From: Candidatus Gastranaerophilales bacterium
GTDB lineage: Bacteria > Cyanobacteriota > Vampirovibrionia > Gastranaerophilales > Gastranaerophilaceae
Reading direction: 5' to 3'
DNA length: 56,939 nt
NCBI GenBank assembly: GCA_900767135.1
Contig: CAAFYU010000069.1
Span: 1-56,939, forward strand
A program made the position numbers and the translations under genes. How positions within the stretch are numbered: position 1 is the stretch's first letter; the number at the start of each line of letters is the position of its first letter. The notes under the pieces are model-generated. The model was not told the origin of the DNA and did not search any database. It was given only the letters and a program-made list of their open reading frames with translations. This document shows, piece after piece, positions 17,518 to 25,889 of the stretch.

Positions 17518-17939
17518 CCCGCTTTTTTACGATGTTTGAAGGCAAAATGTTTGAACAAAACGTAAGTTACAACAGATGCCAAGAAAATCGAAACTAATTG
17601 TCCGACATAAACGTTTTTTGTAACATAACGAACGATAGCTTCCAAGATTAGAGCATTGCACAAATAACTTACAACCCACGTAGTGCAACATTTGCAATAT
17701 TCTTTGAGCCAGTGCCCCTTAGTGCAAAATACAAAGATTTTTTGGTTTACGAAAGAAAAAACCGACGAAATTATCCACTGTAACGCAACGCAAAGTTGGT
17801 AATGTTCTTGTCCAATTAAAAAAATGGCAATTGCATATATTATGTAAGAAACGCCTGCATTTACTCCGCCAATAAGCAAAAATCTTATTTTGTCCGAAAT
17901 TGTGCACCATTTTTTGTATAAATTTAAAATCTTTTCCAT
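17514..17939 (-). CDS. GtrA-family membrane protein
   Basis: This 141-residue protein has four hydrophobic spans. It opens FLLIGGVNAGVSYIIY and contains SFVNQKIFVF, the GtrA pattern. GtrA proteins are thought to move undecaprenyl-linked sugars or help cell-surface glycan assembly. The ATG overlaps the gatD stop (TAATG), so it is translationally coupled to the cell-wall amidotransferase. That supports an envelope role. Confidence 0.88.
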   Translation of the reverse strand: MEKILNLYKKWCTISDKIRFLLIGGVNAGVSYIIYAIAIFLIGQEHYQLCVALQWIISSVFSFVNQKIFVFCTKGHWLKEYCKCCTTWVVSYLCNALILEAIVRYVTKNVYVGQLVSIFLASVVTYVLFKHFAFKHRKKAG

Positions 17940-18673
17940 TAATAAGCTTTCCCAACCAACGACTCGTGCGTCATCATCTCGATTTTGTCGTCCAACTTCG
18001 ACAATTTAATCTTTTCACCATATCGTTTTTCAAGTGCGAGTTCGATTAAATAATCTGCAAAATGAGGGTTTTTCGGCAACAAAGACCCATGAAGATATGT
18101 TCCAAAAACATTTTTGTACCTACCGCCGGCAGTTTTATCTTCCCCGTTGTTGCCATTTCCGACGATTACTTTCCCTAGCGGTTTTGTATCACCTTGCAAG
18201 TATGTTAAACCACTGTGATTTTCAAAGCCGACAAGAGTTTTCGGAGTCAGAAAATCTGTTTCAACAGTAACATTTCCGATAAAACGTTTTTTGCCGGCAA
18301 TTGTATAAGCGTCCATAAGGCTTATGCCTAAAAGTTTTTCGCCATCAAACGGTTGATAATAATGTCCAAAAAGCTGATAACCACCGCAAATTCCAAGAAA
18401 AACCGCGCCCCTATCACGCTCTGATGTTAAAAATTCTTTATTTTTATAAAGTTCACTTGCAACATCTTGTTGCTGTTTATCCTGACCTCCGCCGATGAAA
18501 TACAAATCGTGTTCGCCGATTTTGTCGCCGACATCAATTTGTTCAACTTCAACAGAAATTCCTCGCCATTCACAACGTTTGACAAGTGTAATTATATTTC
18601 CCATATCTCCATATAAATTAAGAAGTTTTGGGTATAAGTGTGCAATAGATAATTTTAAATTTTTCTCTTCCAT
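17939..18673 (-). CDS. gatD: Lipid II isoglutaminyl synthase, glutaminase subunit GatD
   Basis: This 244-residue class I glutamine amidotransferase of the cobyric-acid-synthase-like type matches GatD. FIGGGQDKQQQ lies near residue 59, nucleophile Cys96 in FLGICGGYQLFG, and His195 in GTYLHGSLLPKNP. GatD delivers ammonia to MurT, which amidates the D-Glu of the peptidoglycan stem. MurT normally lies beside it, but no Mur-ligase-like gene is in this window; the upstream neighbour is the divergent ssb. A -10 box nine bases before the ATG suggests a nearly leaderless mRNA. Confidence 0.9.
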   Translation of the reverse strand: MEEKNLKLSIAHLYPKLLNLYGDMGNIITLVKRCEWRGISVEVEQIDVGDKIGEHDLYFIGGGQDKQQQDVASELYKNKEFLTSERDRGAVFLGICGGYQLFGHYYQPFDGEKLLGISLMDAYTIAGKKRFIGNVTVETDFLTPKTLVGFENHSGLTYLQGDTKPLGKVIVGNGNNGEDKTAGGRYKNVFGTYLHGSLLPKNPHFADYLIELALEKRYGEKIKLSKLDDKIEMMTHESLVGKAY

Positions 18674-18682
18674 AACATGCCA

Positions 18683-18711
18683 ATTATATCACATATATTC
18701 AAAATCTGAAA
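18683..18711 (-). promoter_or_regulatory. Promoter of gatD-gtrA with near-zero leader
   Basis: Read on the minus strand: TTTCAG, 17 bases, then TATAAT, with nine bases to ATG 18673. No Shine-Dalgarno is present. Confidence 0.6.
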
Positions 18712-18845
18712 ATAATTTCCAAGATTTGTCGTGATATTGTAGGAGTTTTGGAATCGTTACAAAAAGTAACCAAACTTTGCAGGCAAAGATGTTTTTGTAG
18801 TAAAATCATGTAAGTATTTAAATTATACATGGAAAGAGGTTCTAA

Positions 18846-19181
18846 ATGAATTCAACAGTTTTAGTAGGCAGAGTCGGACGTGACGCCGAAATCAGATATT
18901 TTGAGTCAGGAAAGGTTAAGGCAAATTTTTCTATTGCTGTAAACAGATGGGACGCAAAAACAAAATCAGAAGTTGCAGACTGGTTCAATATTGATGTTTG
19001 GGATAAGCTTGCGGAATTTGCGGGAGAATACGTAAAAAAAGGTGTTCAAGTTGTTGTTGACGGCAGAATTGCATTAAACAAATGGACAGACAAAGCAACC
19101 GGAAACGATAGAGAAAACTTCTATGTACTTGCAAATAGCATCAGATTGTTGGGTTCAAAAAGAGATATTCAAGAGATATAG
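18846..19181 (+). CDS. ssb: Single-stranded DNA-binding protein
   Basis: This 111-residue protein is an OB-fold SSB: MNSTVLVGRVGRDAEIRYFESG, then ANFSIAVNRW, WFNIDVWDKLAEF, and YVKKGVQVVVDGRI. It ends soon after the OB core at GSKRDIQEI and lacks the Gly/Pro linker and acidic DDDIPF-type tip that usually recruits repair proteins. AAAGAGG precedes the ATG. The next gene, a sugar-acid kinase, starts two bases after its stop, an unusual operon partner for ssb. Confidence 0.93.
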   Translation: MNSTVLVGRVGRDAEIRYFESGKVKANFSIAVNRWDAKTKSEVADWFNIDVWDKLAEFAGEYVKKGVQVVVDGRIALNKWTDKATGNDRENFYVLANSIRLLGSKRDIQEI

Positions 19182-19183
19182 TT

Positions 19184-20506
19184 ATGATTATCAATTCTAA
19201 TATTGTCGGAATAATTGCGGACGATTTAACTGGGGCAAATGATACGGCTTTACAGTTTTACTTAAAGGGTGCCAATACACAAATTTTGCTCTCTGACGAG
19301 ATAGAACCGATTAATGCCAAAGGAACTCAGACTTGGGCAATATCAACAGAATCCAGAAATGTTGAGCCGGAAATTGCTTATGAAAGAGTTTTAAAGACCA
19401 CCAAAATGTTTGCAGAGAAGTTAAATCCTGATTTTTACTACAAAAAAATTGATTCTACTTTGCGAGGGAATATTGCTGTTGAAGTTTTGGGAATTATGGC
19501 TGCACTAGAATATGATGCTGCTGTTGTTGTTCCTGCTTTTCCGGCGGAAATAAGAACAACGGTCGGCGGATATCATTTGCTGAAAGGAGTTCCGATTGAG
19601 AGAACAGAAATGGCTCGTGATCCGCATTCCCCAATATGTGAATCGCATGTCCCGACTTTATTAAAATCTCAACTTTTATCTGAATATCAAGACTTAGTTG
19701 GTAGTATTGAGTTAAAAACTGTTATGAAAGGAGCGGGGCCGGTTCTTCACAAGATTAATGAGCTTATTAAAAGTGGCAAAAAATTAATCGTAGTTGACGC
19801 TGTTTCAACTGTTGACGTAGAACAAATTGCACTGGCAATAAAAAAATCTGATAACAAAATTTTGCCGGCAGGAACGGCTGCTTTCGCTCAGGCTCTTGGG
19901 GAATTTTGGTTCGCAGATTTGGATATTGAGCATATTATAAAGACTTTCCCAAGACTTCCAAAATTTATTGTTTCCGGCAGTGCAACTCAAATTACTGCAA
20001 ATCAGATTGAGAAACTTGAAAATAGTGATGAGTTTGATGATGTTTTGACAATTTGTTTAGACTTAAAAACAGTACTAAATGGGGTTACAGAAGAGCTAGT
20101 GCAAAGAATTACGTCTAATCTCAGATTTGACAATGTAGTTGTAGTCCACACTTCAAAGTTGATTAAAGATTTTGACGGCTTTTCTGAGGATTCTTTGAAT
20201 GCAGAATTAACAAGAGCAAAATTAGCAAGTGTTATAACAGACTTTTTAGCAGAATTGACAAAACGTGTAGTTGAAGCAAAAGAGGTTATACTAATTACAT
20301 TAGGTGGCGAAACTTCTTACAAATGTTGTAGTGCAATCGGAGCATACCAATTGCAACTTGTAGACGAAGTTGCACCTGCAATTGCATTAACACTGGATCA
20401 TAACGCACAATGGATTGTTACAAAATCTGGCAACCTTGGTAATGCGAATACATTAATTGATATTTTAAAATATTTTGAAACGCATGGCGGGCTTCAAGAT
20501 GCGTAA
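19184..20506 (+). CDS. Four-carbon acid sugar kinase family protein (OtnK/DtnK-like)
   Basis: This 440-residue protein has the N-terminal IIADDLTGANDTALQ (about residues 10-24) and C-terminal ITLGGETSYKCC of the DUF1537 kinase family. Known members phosphorylate D-threonate or D-erythronate at the 4-hydroxyl. It lies two bases after ssb and overlaps the PdxA homologue by eight bases. A kinase plus PdxA2 pair is the known core of D-threonate/D-erythronate catabolism, giving dihydroxyacetone phosphate. No transporter or regulator is adjacent, so substrate and purpose remain inferred. Confidence 0.86.
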   Translation: MIINSNIVGIIADDLTGANDTALQFYLKGANTQILLSDEIEPINAKGTQTWAISTESRNVEPEIAYERVLKTTKMFAEKLNPDFYYKKIDSTLRGNIAVEVLGIMAALEYDAAVVVPAFPAEIRTTVGGYHLLKGVPIERTEMARDPHSPICESHVPTLLKSQLLSEYQDLVGSIELKTVMKGAGPVLHKINELIKSGKKLIVVDAVSTVDVEQIALAIKKSDNKILPAGTAAFAQALGEFWFADLDIEHIIKTFPRLPKFIVSGSATQITANQIEKLENSDEFDDVLTICLDLKTVLNGVTEELVQRITSNLRFDNVVVVHTSKLIKDFDGFSEDSLNAELTRAKLASVITDFLAELTKRVVEAKEVILITLGGETSYKCCSAIGAYQLQLVDEVAPAIALTLDHNAQWIVTKSGNLGNANTLIDILKYFETHGGLQDA

Positions 20507-21437
20507 AATAGCGATTACAACGGGGGATCCAAATGGTATTGGAGCCGAGATTACGATAAAAGCTCTTAATAAGCTTGGTCTTAACCCTGATAATATCGTC
20601 CTTGTTTCAAACAGAAAAATTCTTGATTTTTACGGAAAATTGGATAAGGAATACGAAATTATTGAAATTCCTTTTAATTCAGAGATTAAGGTCGGCGAGG
20701 TTACGAAGGAAAGTGGCGAATTTTCTTTTCAGTCCGTAAAAAAGGCGTGTGAAATCGGAGCAAAAGCGATTGTGACAGCTCCGGTTGCAAAAAATGCACT
20801 GTATTTGGCAGGGCATAAATATAACGGACAAACAGAAATTTTGCAAAAATATCTTGCACATAATGGGCAATTTGCAGAAATGTTGTTCTTAGCGGAAGAT
20901 TTTAGAGTGTTACTTTTGACTCGACATGTGGCGTTGAAAGATATTAACCTGACAAAAGATGTGGTTGTTGAAAAAGTTTTGAACTTAAAAGATTTTTTCA
21001 ATCAACATTTTGGGATAAAAAATCCACGATTTGCCCTATGTGGGTTTAATCCGCATGCCGGTGAAGACGGAATTTTAGGCCAAGAAGAAATTGAGATTTT
21101 AATTCCGGCAGTGAATGAGTTACGCCACAAAGGGATTAATATAACCAAGCCTCTTCCTGCTGACACTTTGTTTGTTGATGCCGCAAGGGAATATTTGGCA
21201 ACTACTTTTGGCGAAAAATTTGAAACAACTCGTCCGACTTATGATTGCTATATCGCAAATTATCACGATCAGGGGCTAATCCCGATTAAAACAGTTGCCG
21301 GCGACAAAACAGTAAATATGACAATAGGGCTTGATGTTATCAGAACTTCCCCGGGACATGGCACAGCATTTGATATTGCAGGCAAAAATATTGCTGATGA
21401 AACAGGCATGATTGAGGCAATAAAAGCAGTTTTGTAA
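20499..21437 (+). CDS. PdxA-family 4-phosphate dehydrogenase (PdxA2-like)
   Basis: This 312-residue protein begins RKIAITTGDPNGIGAEI. It has the metal-binding histidines in AGHKYNGQTE, GFNPHAGEDG and NYHDQGLIPIKT, and TSPGHGTAFDIAGK near the end. I start it at ATG 20499 because the family start fits and it overlaps the kinase stop (ATGCGTAA); an upstream TTG exists at 20475. PdxA oxidises 4-phosphohydroxy-L-threonine in vitamin B6 synthesis. Beside a DUF1537 kinase it more likely oxidises and decarboxylates a 4-phospho-sugar acid. A B6 role cannot be excluded. Confidence 0.88.
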   Translation: MRKIAITTGDPNGIGAEITIKALNKLGLNPDNIVLVSNRKILDFYGKLDKEYEIIEIPFNSEIKVGEVTKESGEFSFQSVKKACEIGAKAIVTAPVAKNALYLAGHKYNGQTEILQKYLAHNGQFAEMLFLAEDFRVLLLTRHVALKDINLTKDVVVEKVLNLKDFFNQHFGIKNPRFALCGFNPHAGEDGILGQEEIEILIPAVNELRHKGINITKPLPADTLFVDAAREYLATTFGEKFETTRPTYDCYIANYHDQGLIPIKTVAGDKTVNMTIGLDVIRTSPGHGTAFDIAGKNIADETGMIEAIKAVL

Positions 21438-21471
21438 AAAGCTTTTTACGGCGTAAAGCTTTAAAATTTTT
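21438..21471 (+). terminator. Intrinsic terminator after the pdxA homologue
   Basis: AAAGCTTTTTACG and CGTAAAGCTTT pair with a two-base bulge, followed by AAAATTTTT. It could also serve tgt on the other strand. Confidence 0.6.
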
Positions 21472-21491
21472 CAGCTATTTTTTGAAAGGCA

Positions 21492-22610
21492 TTAAGAAAT
21501 TAGTTTTTTATAATGCTCGTTATAAAAATCGCCAAATCTGTCTTCTAAGATAGCTTGACGACATTTTTGAGAAAAATCTACCAAGAACTTAATGTTGTGG
21601 ATTGAAAGCAAGGTTGAGGCAGTGCTTTCGCCACATCTCCAAAGATGTCTGATATAAGCTCTGGAATGATTTTTACAAGCATAACAGTCACAGCCCTCAA
21701 CAAGCGGACGAGGATCATCAGCATACTGTTGGGTCTTGATATTCGATTTACCTTCCCAAGTAAAGAAAGAACCATGACGGGCGTTTCTTGTAGGCAAAAC
21801 ACAGTCGAACATATCGACTCCTCGTTTAATCCCATCAAGCAAATCTTCCGGTGTTCCAACCCCCATAAGGTATCTCGGTTTATTATTAGGCAATAACGGT
21901 GCTGTGAATTCAACAAAATGATTCATTATATCTTTTGTTTCCCCAACACTCAATCCGCCGATTGCGTAGCCAACAGCGTCATAAGATGAAATTACAGAAG
22001 CACTTTCACGTCTTAAATCGTCATAAAAAGCACCCTGAACAATCGGGAACAATGCCTGTCGAGGATTTGTTTTGGCTTTAAAACATCTTTCAAGCCACCT
22101 GTGAGTACGTTCCATAGCTTTTTTTGCAGTATCGTAATCGCAAGGAAACGGAGCACATTGGTCAAACGCCATAATAATATCAGCCCCGATGTCCTGTTGA
22201 ATTTCCATCGAAACTTCCGGATTTATAAAATGTTTCTGTCCATTTTTCGGATCGCGAAATTCAACACCGTCTTCTCCGATTTTATTCAAATGAGAAAGCG
22301 AAAATACCTGAAATCCGCCTGAATCCGTCAACACAGGCTTGTGCCAATTCATCCAATTGTGAATTCCGCCAAAACGTTTTATTCTTTTGGAATCCGCTCT
22401 CAAATAAAGGTGATACGAATTTGATAGCATAATTTGTGCACCTGTATCAACAATTTGATCTGTCGTAAGTGTTTTTACGGCAGAATTTGTGCCGACAGGC
22501 ATGAAAATCGGAGTTAAAATCGAACCATGGGGAGTGTTTAAAATCCCTGCTCTTGCTCCTGTTTGCTTGCATTCGTGCACTAATTCATAGCTAAAAAATT
22601 CGTTTCCCAT
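21492..22610 (-). CDS. tgt: tRNA-guanine transglycosylase
   Basis: This 372-residue protein shows the bacterial Tgt features: LTDSGGFQVFSL with catalytic Asp96, GVGTPEDLLDGI, DMFDCVLPTRNARHG, and the zinc site CDCYACKNHSRAYIRHL. It swaps guanine at position 34 of certain tRNAs for the queuosine precursor preQ1. AAGGAAAAAT precedes the ATG. It follows ndk on the same strand with a 38-base gap. Confidence 0.96.
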   Translation of the reverse strand: MGNEFFSYELVHECKQTGARAGILNTPHGSILTPIFMPVGTNSAVKTLTTDQIVDTGAQIMLSNSYHLYLRADSKRIKRFGGIHNWMNWHKPVLTDSGGFQVFSLSHLNKIGEDGVEFRDPKNGQKHFINPEVSMEIQQDIGADIIMAFDQCAPFPCDYDTAKKAMERTHRWLERCFKAKTNPRQALFPIVQGAFYDDLRRESASVISSYDAVGYAIGGLSVGETKDIMNHFVEFTAPLLPNNKPRYLMGVGTPEDLLDGIKRGVDMFDCVLPTRNARHGSFFTWEGKSNIKTQQYADDPRPLVEGCDCYACKNHSRAYIRHLWRCGESTASTLLSIHNIKFLVDFSQKCRQAILEDRFGDFYNEHYKKLIS

Positions 22611-22648
22611 TATTTTTCCTTATATTAAGCTTACACTGGCTAAAACAG

Positions 22649-23119
22649 TTAGCCGGCAACGCTTTCAGTAATAAGTTCCATCATGTTTTTGTAGTTAGCA
22701 CATAGCTCTTCCGGCTTGAAGTAGATATTGATTTCTCTTTCAGCACTTTCTAAGCTGTCTGAACCATGAACAGTGTTATAAGCTTTCAATTGAGCATAGT
22801 CCGCTCTGATTGATCCAACGTCAGCTTCGCAAGGATCAGTTGCACCCAATACGTGACGAATTCCTTGAACAGCTTGGTAGCCTTGGAATACCATTGCCAC
22901 AATCGGCCCACTTGTAATATATTTTACTAAATCAGGATAAAAAGGTTTTCCAATATGTTCTGCATAGTGTTTTGCAGCAATTTCTTCGGTTACTTGCAAT
23001 AATTTCATACCGATTAGTTTGTAACCTTTTTTTTCAAAACGGCTGATAATTTCACCGACAAAACCTCTTTTTACTCCGTCAGGCTTGATTGCAACAAATG
23101 TTCTTTCTTCTTTGTACAT
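22649..23119 (-). CDS. ndk: Nucleoside diphosphate kinase
   Basis: This 156-residue protein has RTFVAIKPDGVKRG at the N-terminus and the active-site signature NTVHGSDSLESAEREI, with phospho-acceptor His118. It interconverts nucleoside di- and triphosphates in the cytoplasm. A strong GGAGG lies four bases before the ATG. It is a little longer than E. coli Ndk, as in cyanobacteria. The pilin-like gene at 23219 ends 100 bases upstream on the same strand. Confidence 0.96.
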   Translation of the reverse strand: MYKEERTFVAIKPDGVKRGFVGEIISRFEKKGYKLIGMKLLQVTEEIAAKHYAEHIGKPFYPDLVKYITSGPIVAMVFQGYQAVQGIRHVLGATDPCEADVGSIRADYAQLKAYNTVHGSDSLESAEREINIYFKPEELCANYKNMMELITESVAG

Positions 23120-23218
23120 AATTCCTCCAATTCGTACATATATAGTAACATAAATATATTATTTTTAACAGTTTTGCAAACAAGTTGTATGGTAAAGTGT
23201 GCCAGAAGCTTTCGAAAA

Positions 23219-24100
23219 TTAAAAACTTTGCAGCATTTGAGCAAAAGTTTTTCCACCTTTGTCAGTTGCATAATTTACAGATTTTAGTTTTGTCATTCCA
23301 TCTTGCTTATTGCCGATAATTTTAAATGTAAATATATCATAGCCCCATTTATTTGGGCCTTTATGCCCGTTTACATCAACTGTAAAAACAGGATAAGCCG
23401 ACATAGAGTAAAAACGGATATAAACTGTTCCATCAGCAGTAATAAATGCCGGATAACGATTTTTTATCTGAGAATCACTGAATGTTTGAGCCGGATCCTG
23501 CTCTTTATCTGGGTATTGTTCTGATTTTACTTTATCTGTTCCTCGATAAGTTTCTGTCAAACAGCCGTTTTTTAACGCATCTTTTTCACAGAATTTTATA
23601 ACTTTCATTGTTTTAATCAAGTCTTCCGAAAATTTTCGACAATCTGCCGTTTGCCCATTATAATTGTAAGGCAATGAAGAATTATCTTGTAATACCCAAT
23701 GATTACAATTTCCATATTCATTCCAACCATCGCATTTTGCCCCGTTTCCGGCTGCGTCGTAGGGATTTGTATCCCAATACCAACACGCCATCGGAGCACC
23801 GTTTTGAACTTGAACAAGTTTCATCGCGTTATAAAAAGTAGAATAAGCCTTTTTGAACTGATTTTTCAAAATCATACTTTGTGCTTTGTTGATAACTGTT
23901 GGAAGAGTAAGTGCAGCAACAACACCGATGATGCCGAGGGTGATTAAGACCTCAGCTAAGGTAAACGCGATGCGTTTAGCAGCTAGGCGGCTAGGAAGCC
24001 AAGTAGCTAAGTTTTTAGATGCAAAGATGCCAAGAGGCGTAGATGCATGGTCTGTTTCTGTTGAGTTGTTTTTATTCTTTGCAGTTGCTTTGTATTGCAA
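23219..24100 (-). CDS. Prepilin-type (type IV pilin-like) protein, copy 1; leader out of frame
   Basis: The intact frame encodes 293 residues: a leader, then KRIA|FTLAEVLITLG (from about residue 45), a prepilin peptidase site and hydrophobic helix, then a soluble C-terminal domain with several Cys, as in type IV pseudopilins of this lineage. The only start in frame is a TTG at 24100 without a ribosome binding site. The frame stays open upstream to a C10 run at 24458-24467; beyond it ATG 24492 with AGGAGG is one base out of frame. One extra C would give a 424-residue protein. So the gene looks phase-OFF, unless the tract length is a sequencing error. The pilin part is nearly identical in DNA to copy 2 at 25890. 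Confidence 0.8.
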   Translation of the reverse strand: MQYKATAKNKNNSTETDHASTPLGIFASKNLATWLPSRLAAKRIAFTLAEVLITLGIIGVVAALTLPTVINKAQSMILKNQFKKAYSTFYNAMKLVQVQNGAPMACWYWDTNPYDAAGNGAKCDGWNEYGNCNHWVLQDNSSLPYNYNGQTADCRKFSEDLIKTMKVIKFCEKDALKNGCLTETYRGTDKVKSEQYPDKEQDPAQTFSDSQIKNRYPAFITADGTVYIRFYSMSAYPVFTVDVNGHKGPNKWGYDIFTFKIIGNKQDGMTKLKSVNYATDKGGKTFAQMLQSF

Positions 24101-24492
24101 TAAGCTGGATTCTTTGCTTACATCGTAGGCGAGTAAACGAGCCGTACGAGGTAGGATGCCCTTGTGGTACGCTATTCGCTCAGAATGACGTGAATTGCGA
24201 CTATTATCGATTTCTTGATTATTTAATAATAGATTCTTCGGGATAAAATTGTTGTTTCCCTCAGAATGACAGTTTTGCTTAGCTGCCTCGCTTCCTAGCT
24301 GCTTAGCTGCTTTATCTGCTGGATTCTTTCGGTTCTGGCAAACCTCAGAATGACGACTGATAGCAACTATTTCTGTTTCGGACTTATCGTCTTTACGTCT
24401 TAGCGTCTTAGCGACTTTTATTTTTTTTGCTCCCGACTTCGCATTTAAACCATCTTCGGGGGGGGGGCAATCATGGAAATATTCTTAATCAT
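24101..24492 (-). other. Mosaic leader of pilin copy 1 from start codon to frame junction
   Basis: ATG 24492 follows AGGAGG, only 13 bases past the MATE stop. It encodes MIKNISMIAP, then the C10 tract, and with ten C reads to a TAA six codons later. With eleven C it stays open for 130 codons through repeat modules: GTCGCTAAGACGCTAAGACG (24369-24420), three palindromic TCATTCTGAG...AAGAATCC units (24109-24191, 24230-24271 and 24321-24356), and the AGCAGCTAGGAAGC module (24279-24310). Confidence 0.65.
24458..24467 (-). repeat. Homopolymer tract C10 (coding strand) controlling pilin copy 1 frame
   Basis: Ten G on the plus strand. It lies at codons 9-12 after ATG 24492. Lengths of 8 or 11 connect the start codon with the pilin domain; 10 gives GTT-TAA and 9 stops at a later TAA. 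Confidence 0.9.
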
Positions 24493-24505
24493 TTTGTACC
24501 TCCTA

Positions 24506-25828
24506 TTATTTTGCTTTATCTAAATTAGTTAGCTTTTTGATATTTTTGAAAAGCATTGTTGACATAATAGCACAAAGCAATATTGCAGCCGAAGCTAATC
24601 CGTACCAAAAACCTCGAATATTCAAATTGTATTTAAACGCCAAAGTATATCCGAGTGGGATTGATACAAGCCAATATGCTATAAAGTTTGCAACAAGTAC
24701 CACTCCTGTTTTTTTCATGCCCTTGAAAATGCCTGATAGTGCAACTTGCAAACCGTCGAAAACTTGAAACACCGCAAGCACATACAAAATTGGAACCGAA
24801 ATTTTAACAAGCGTGCTGTCAGATGTGAACAACCCGACAAGGAAATGCGGGAATGTTGCAAAAACGCAAGCACTGCACATCATAAACCCGACACAAATAA
24901 CTGTACCGACAAACGAATAACGTTTCAAATCTTTGACATTTCCGGCACCGTTGGCAAATCCAACCTTAACGGCAATCGCATTAGACACCGCAAACGGAAC
25001 CATAAATGAGATTGTTGTCAAGGTACAAACAAGGTTTTGAGCCGCTGCATAAACGCCTGAAACTCTTCCCATAATTATTGCGATACTGTTGAAAGCAATA
25101 AATTCTACCAGAATTGCACAAGATATAGGAATTCCGATTTTTATCAAATTTTTATAGTATCCAAAGTCTTTGTAGTCGTTGAAATTCATCATTCTGAAAC
25201 AATAAATCAACAACGCAAAGCCCATAAAATATCTTACAATAAAACTTGCAACGGCAAGCCCCAAGGCACCCAGTGAAGGAATTATCCCCCAACCAAATAC
25301 CAAAAGAACATTAACCGCAATATTTAAAAATACCGCAATTGCCGTAACTAAATTCGGAAACATTACGACTTCAAAAGCCTGCAAAAATTCCTTCAAAGCA
25401 GCGTGTAAATATGCCCCAAATGTCGCAAACGCAGTCACGAACATATATTGCTTAATCATAGGTACAAGTTTTGGGTCAAATTTCAAATAATCAATTACCG
25501 GAATAAATGCCAAAACAGCAAACATAACAATTACAGCTAAAAACATCGCAAACCTGATCGTTGGATAAAAATATTTTTTAGCAGATTTTTTCTCACCCCT
25601 AAAATTTGAAAGAAGAGGAGAAACACTTGAAATCAAACCGATACCAAATGTTTGAATACAGTTTGTAATTGCTGTTGCAATACTGATTGCAGCAAGCGTA
25701 TCTGTCGAATGACGTCCAGCTATCAATACATCTCCTGCTCCAATTAGGATAAACCCAAGGTTCCCTAATATAATCGGAAGGGCAATGGTTAAAAGTTCTT
25801 TTGCATAATATCTGAATTGTGTACTCAT
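24506..25828 (-). CDS. MATE-family multidrug/toxin exporter
   Basis: This 440-residue protein has about twelve membrane spans. The N-terminal half reads IALPIILGNLGFILIGAGDVLIAGRHSTDTLAAISIATAI and the second half repeats the plan, as in MATE transporters, which expel organic cations by H+ or Na+ antiport. I start at ATG 25828 (MSTQFRYYAKELL); the longer frame begins with TTG. A TTGCTA-16-TACAAT promoter ends eight bases before this ATG, suggesting a leaderless mRNA. Pilin copies 1 and 2 flank it in the same orientation, and copy 1 starts 13 bases after its stop. Confidence 0.9.
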   Translation of the reverse strand: MSTQFRYYAKELLTIALPIILGNLGFILIGAGDVLIAGRHSTDTLAAISIATAITNCIQTFGIGLISSVSPLLSNFRGEKKSAKKYFYPTIRFAMFLAVIVMFAVLAFIPVIDYLKFDPKLVPMIKQYMFVTAFATFGAYLHAALKEFLQAFEVVMFPNLVTAIAVFLNIAVNVLLVFGWGIIPSLGALGLAVASFIVRYFMGFALLIYCFRMMNFNDYKDFGYYKNLIKIGIPISCAILVEFIAFNSIAIIMGRVSGVYAAAQNLVCTLTTISFMVPFAVSNAIAVKVGFANGAGNVKDLKRYSFVGTVICVGFMMCSACVFATFPHFLVGLFTSDSTLVKISVPILYVLAVFQVFDGLQVALSGIFKGMKKTGVVLVANFIAYWLVSIPLGYTLAFKYNLNIRGFWYGLASAAILLCAIMSTMLFKNIKKLTNLDKAK

Positions 25829-25836
25829 ACGAAAAA

Positions 25837-25864
25837 ATTGTACCACAAACAAATTTTATAGCAA
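25837..25864 (-). promoter_or_regulatory. Promoter of the MATE gene, leaderless arrangement
   Basis: Minus strand: TTGCTA, 16 bases, TACAAT, then eight bases to ATG 25828. There is no Shine-Dalgarno. Confidence 0.6.
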
Positions 25865-25889
25865 AGGACGATTGCCAAATGTGACAAAA

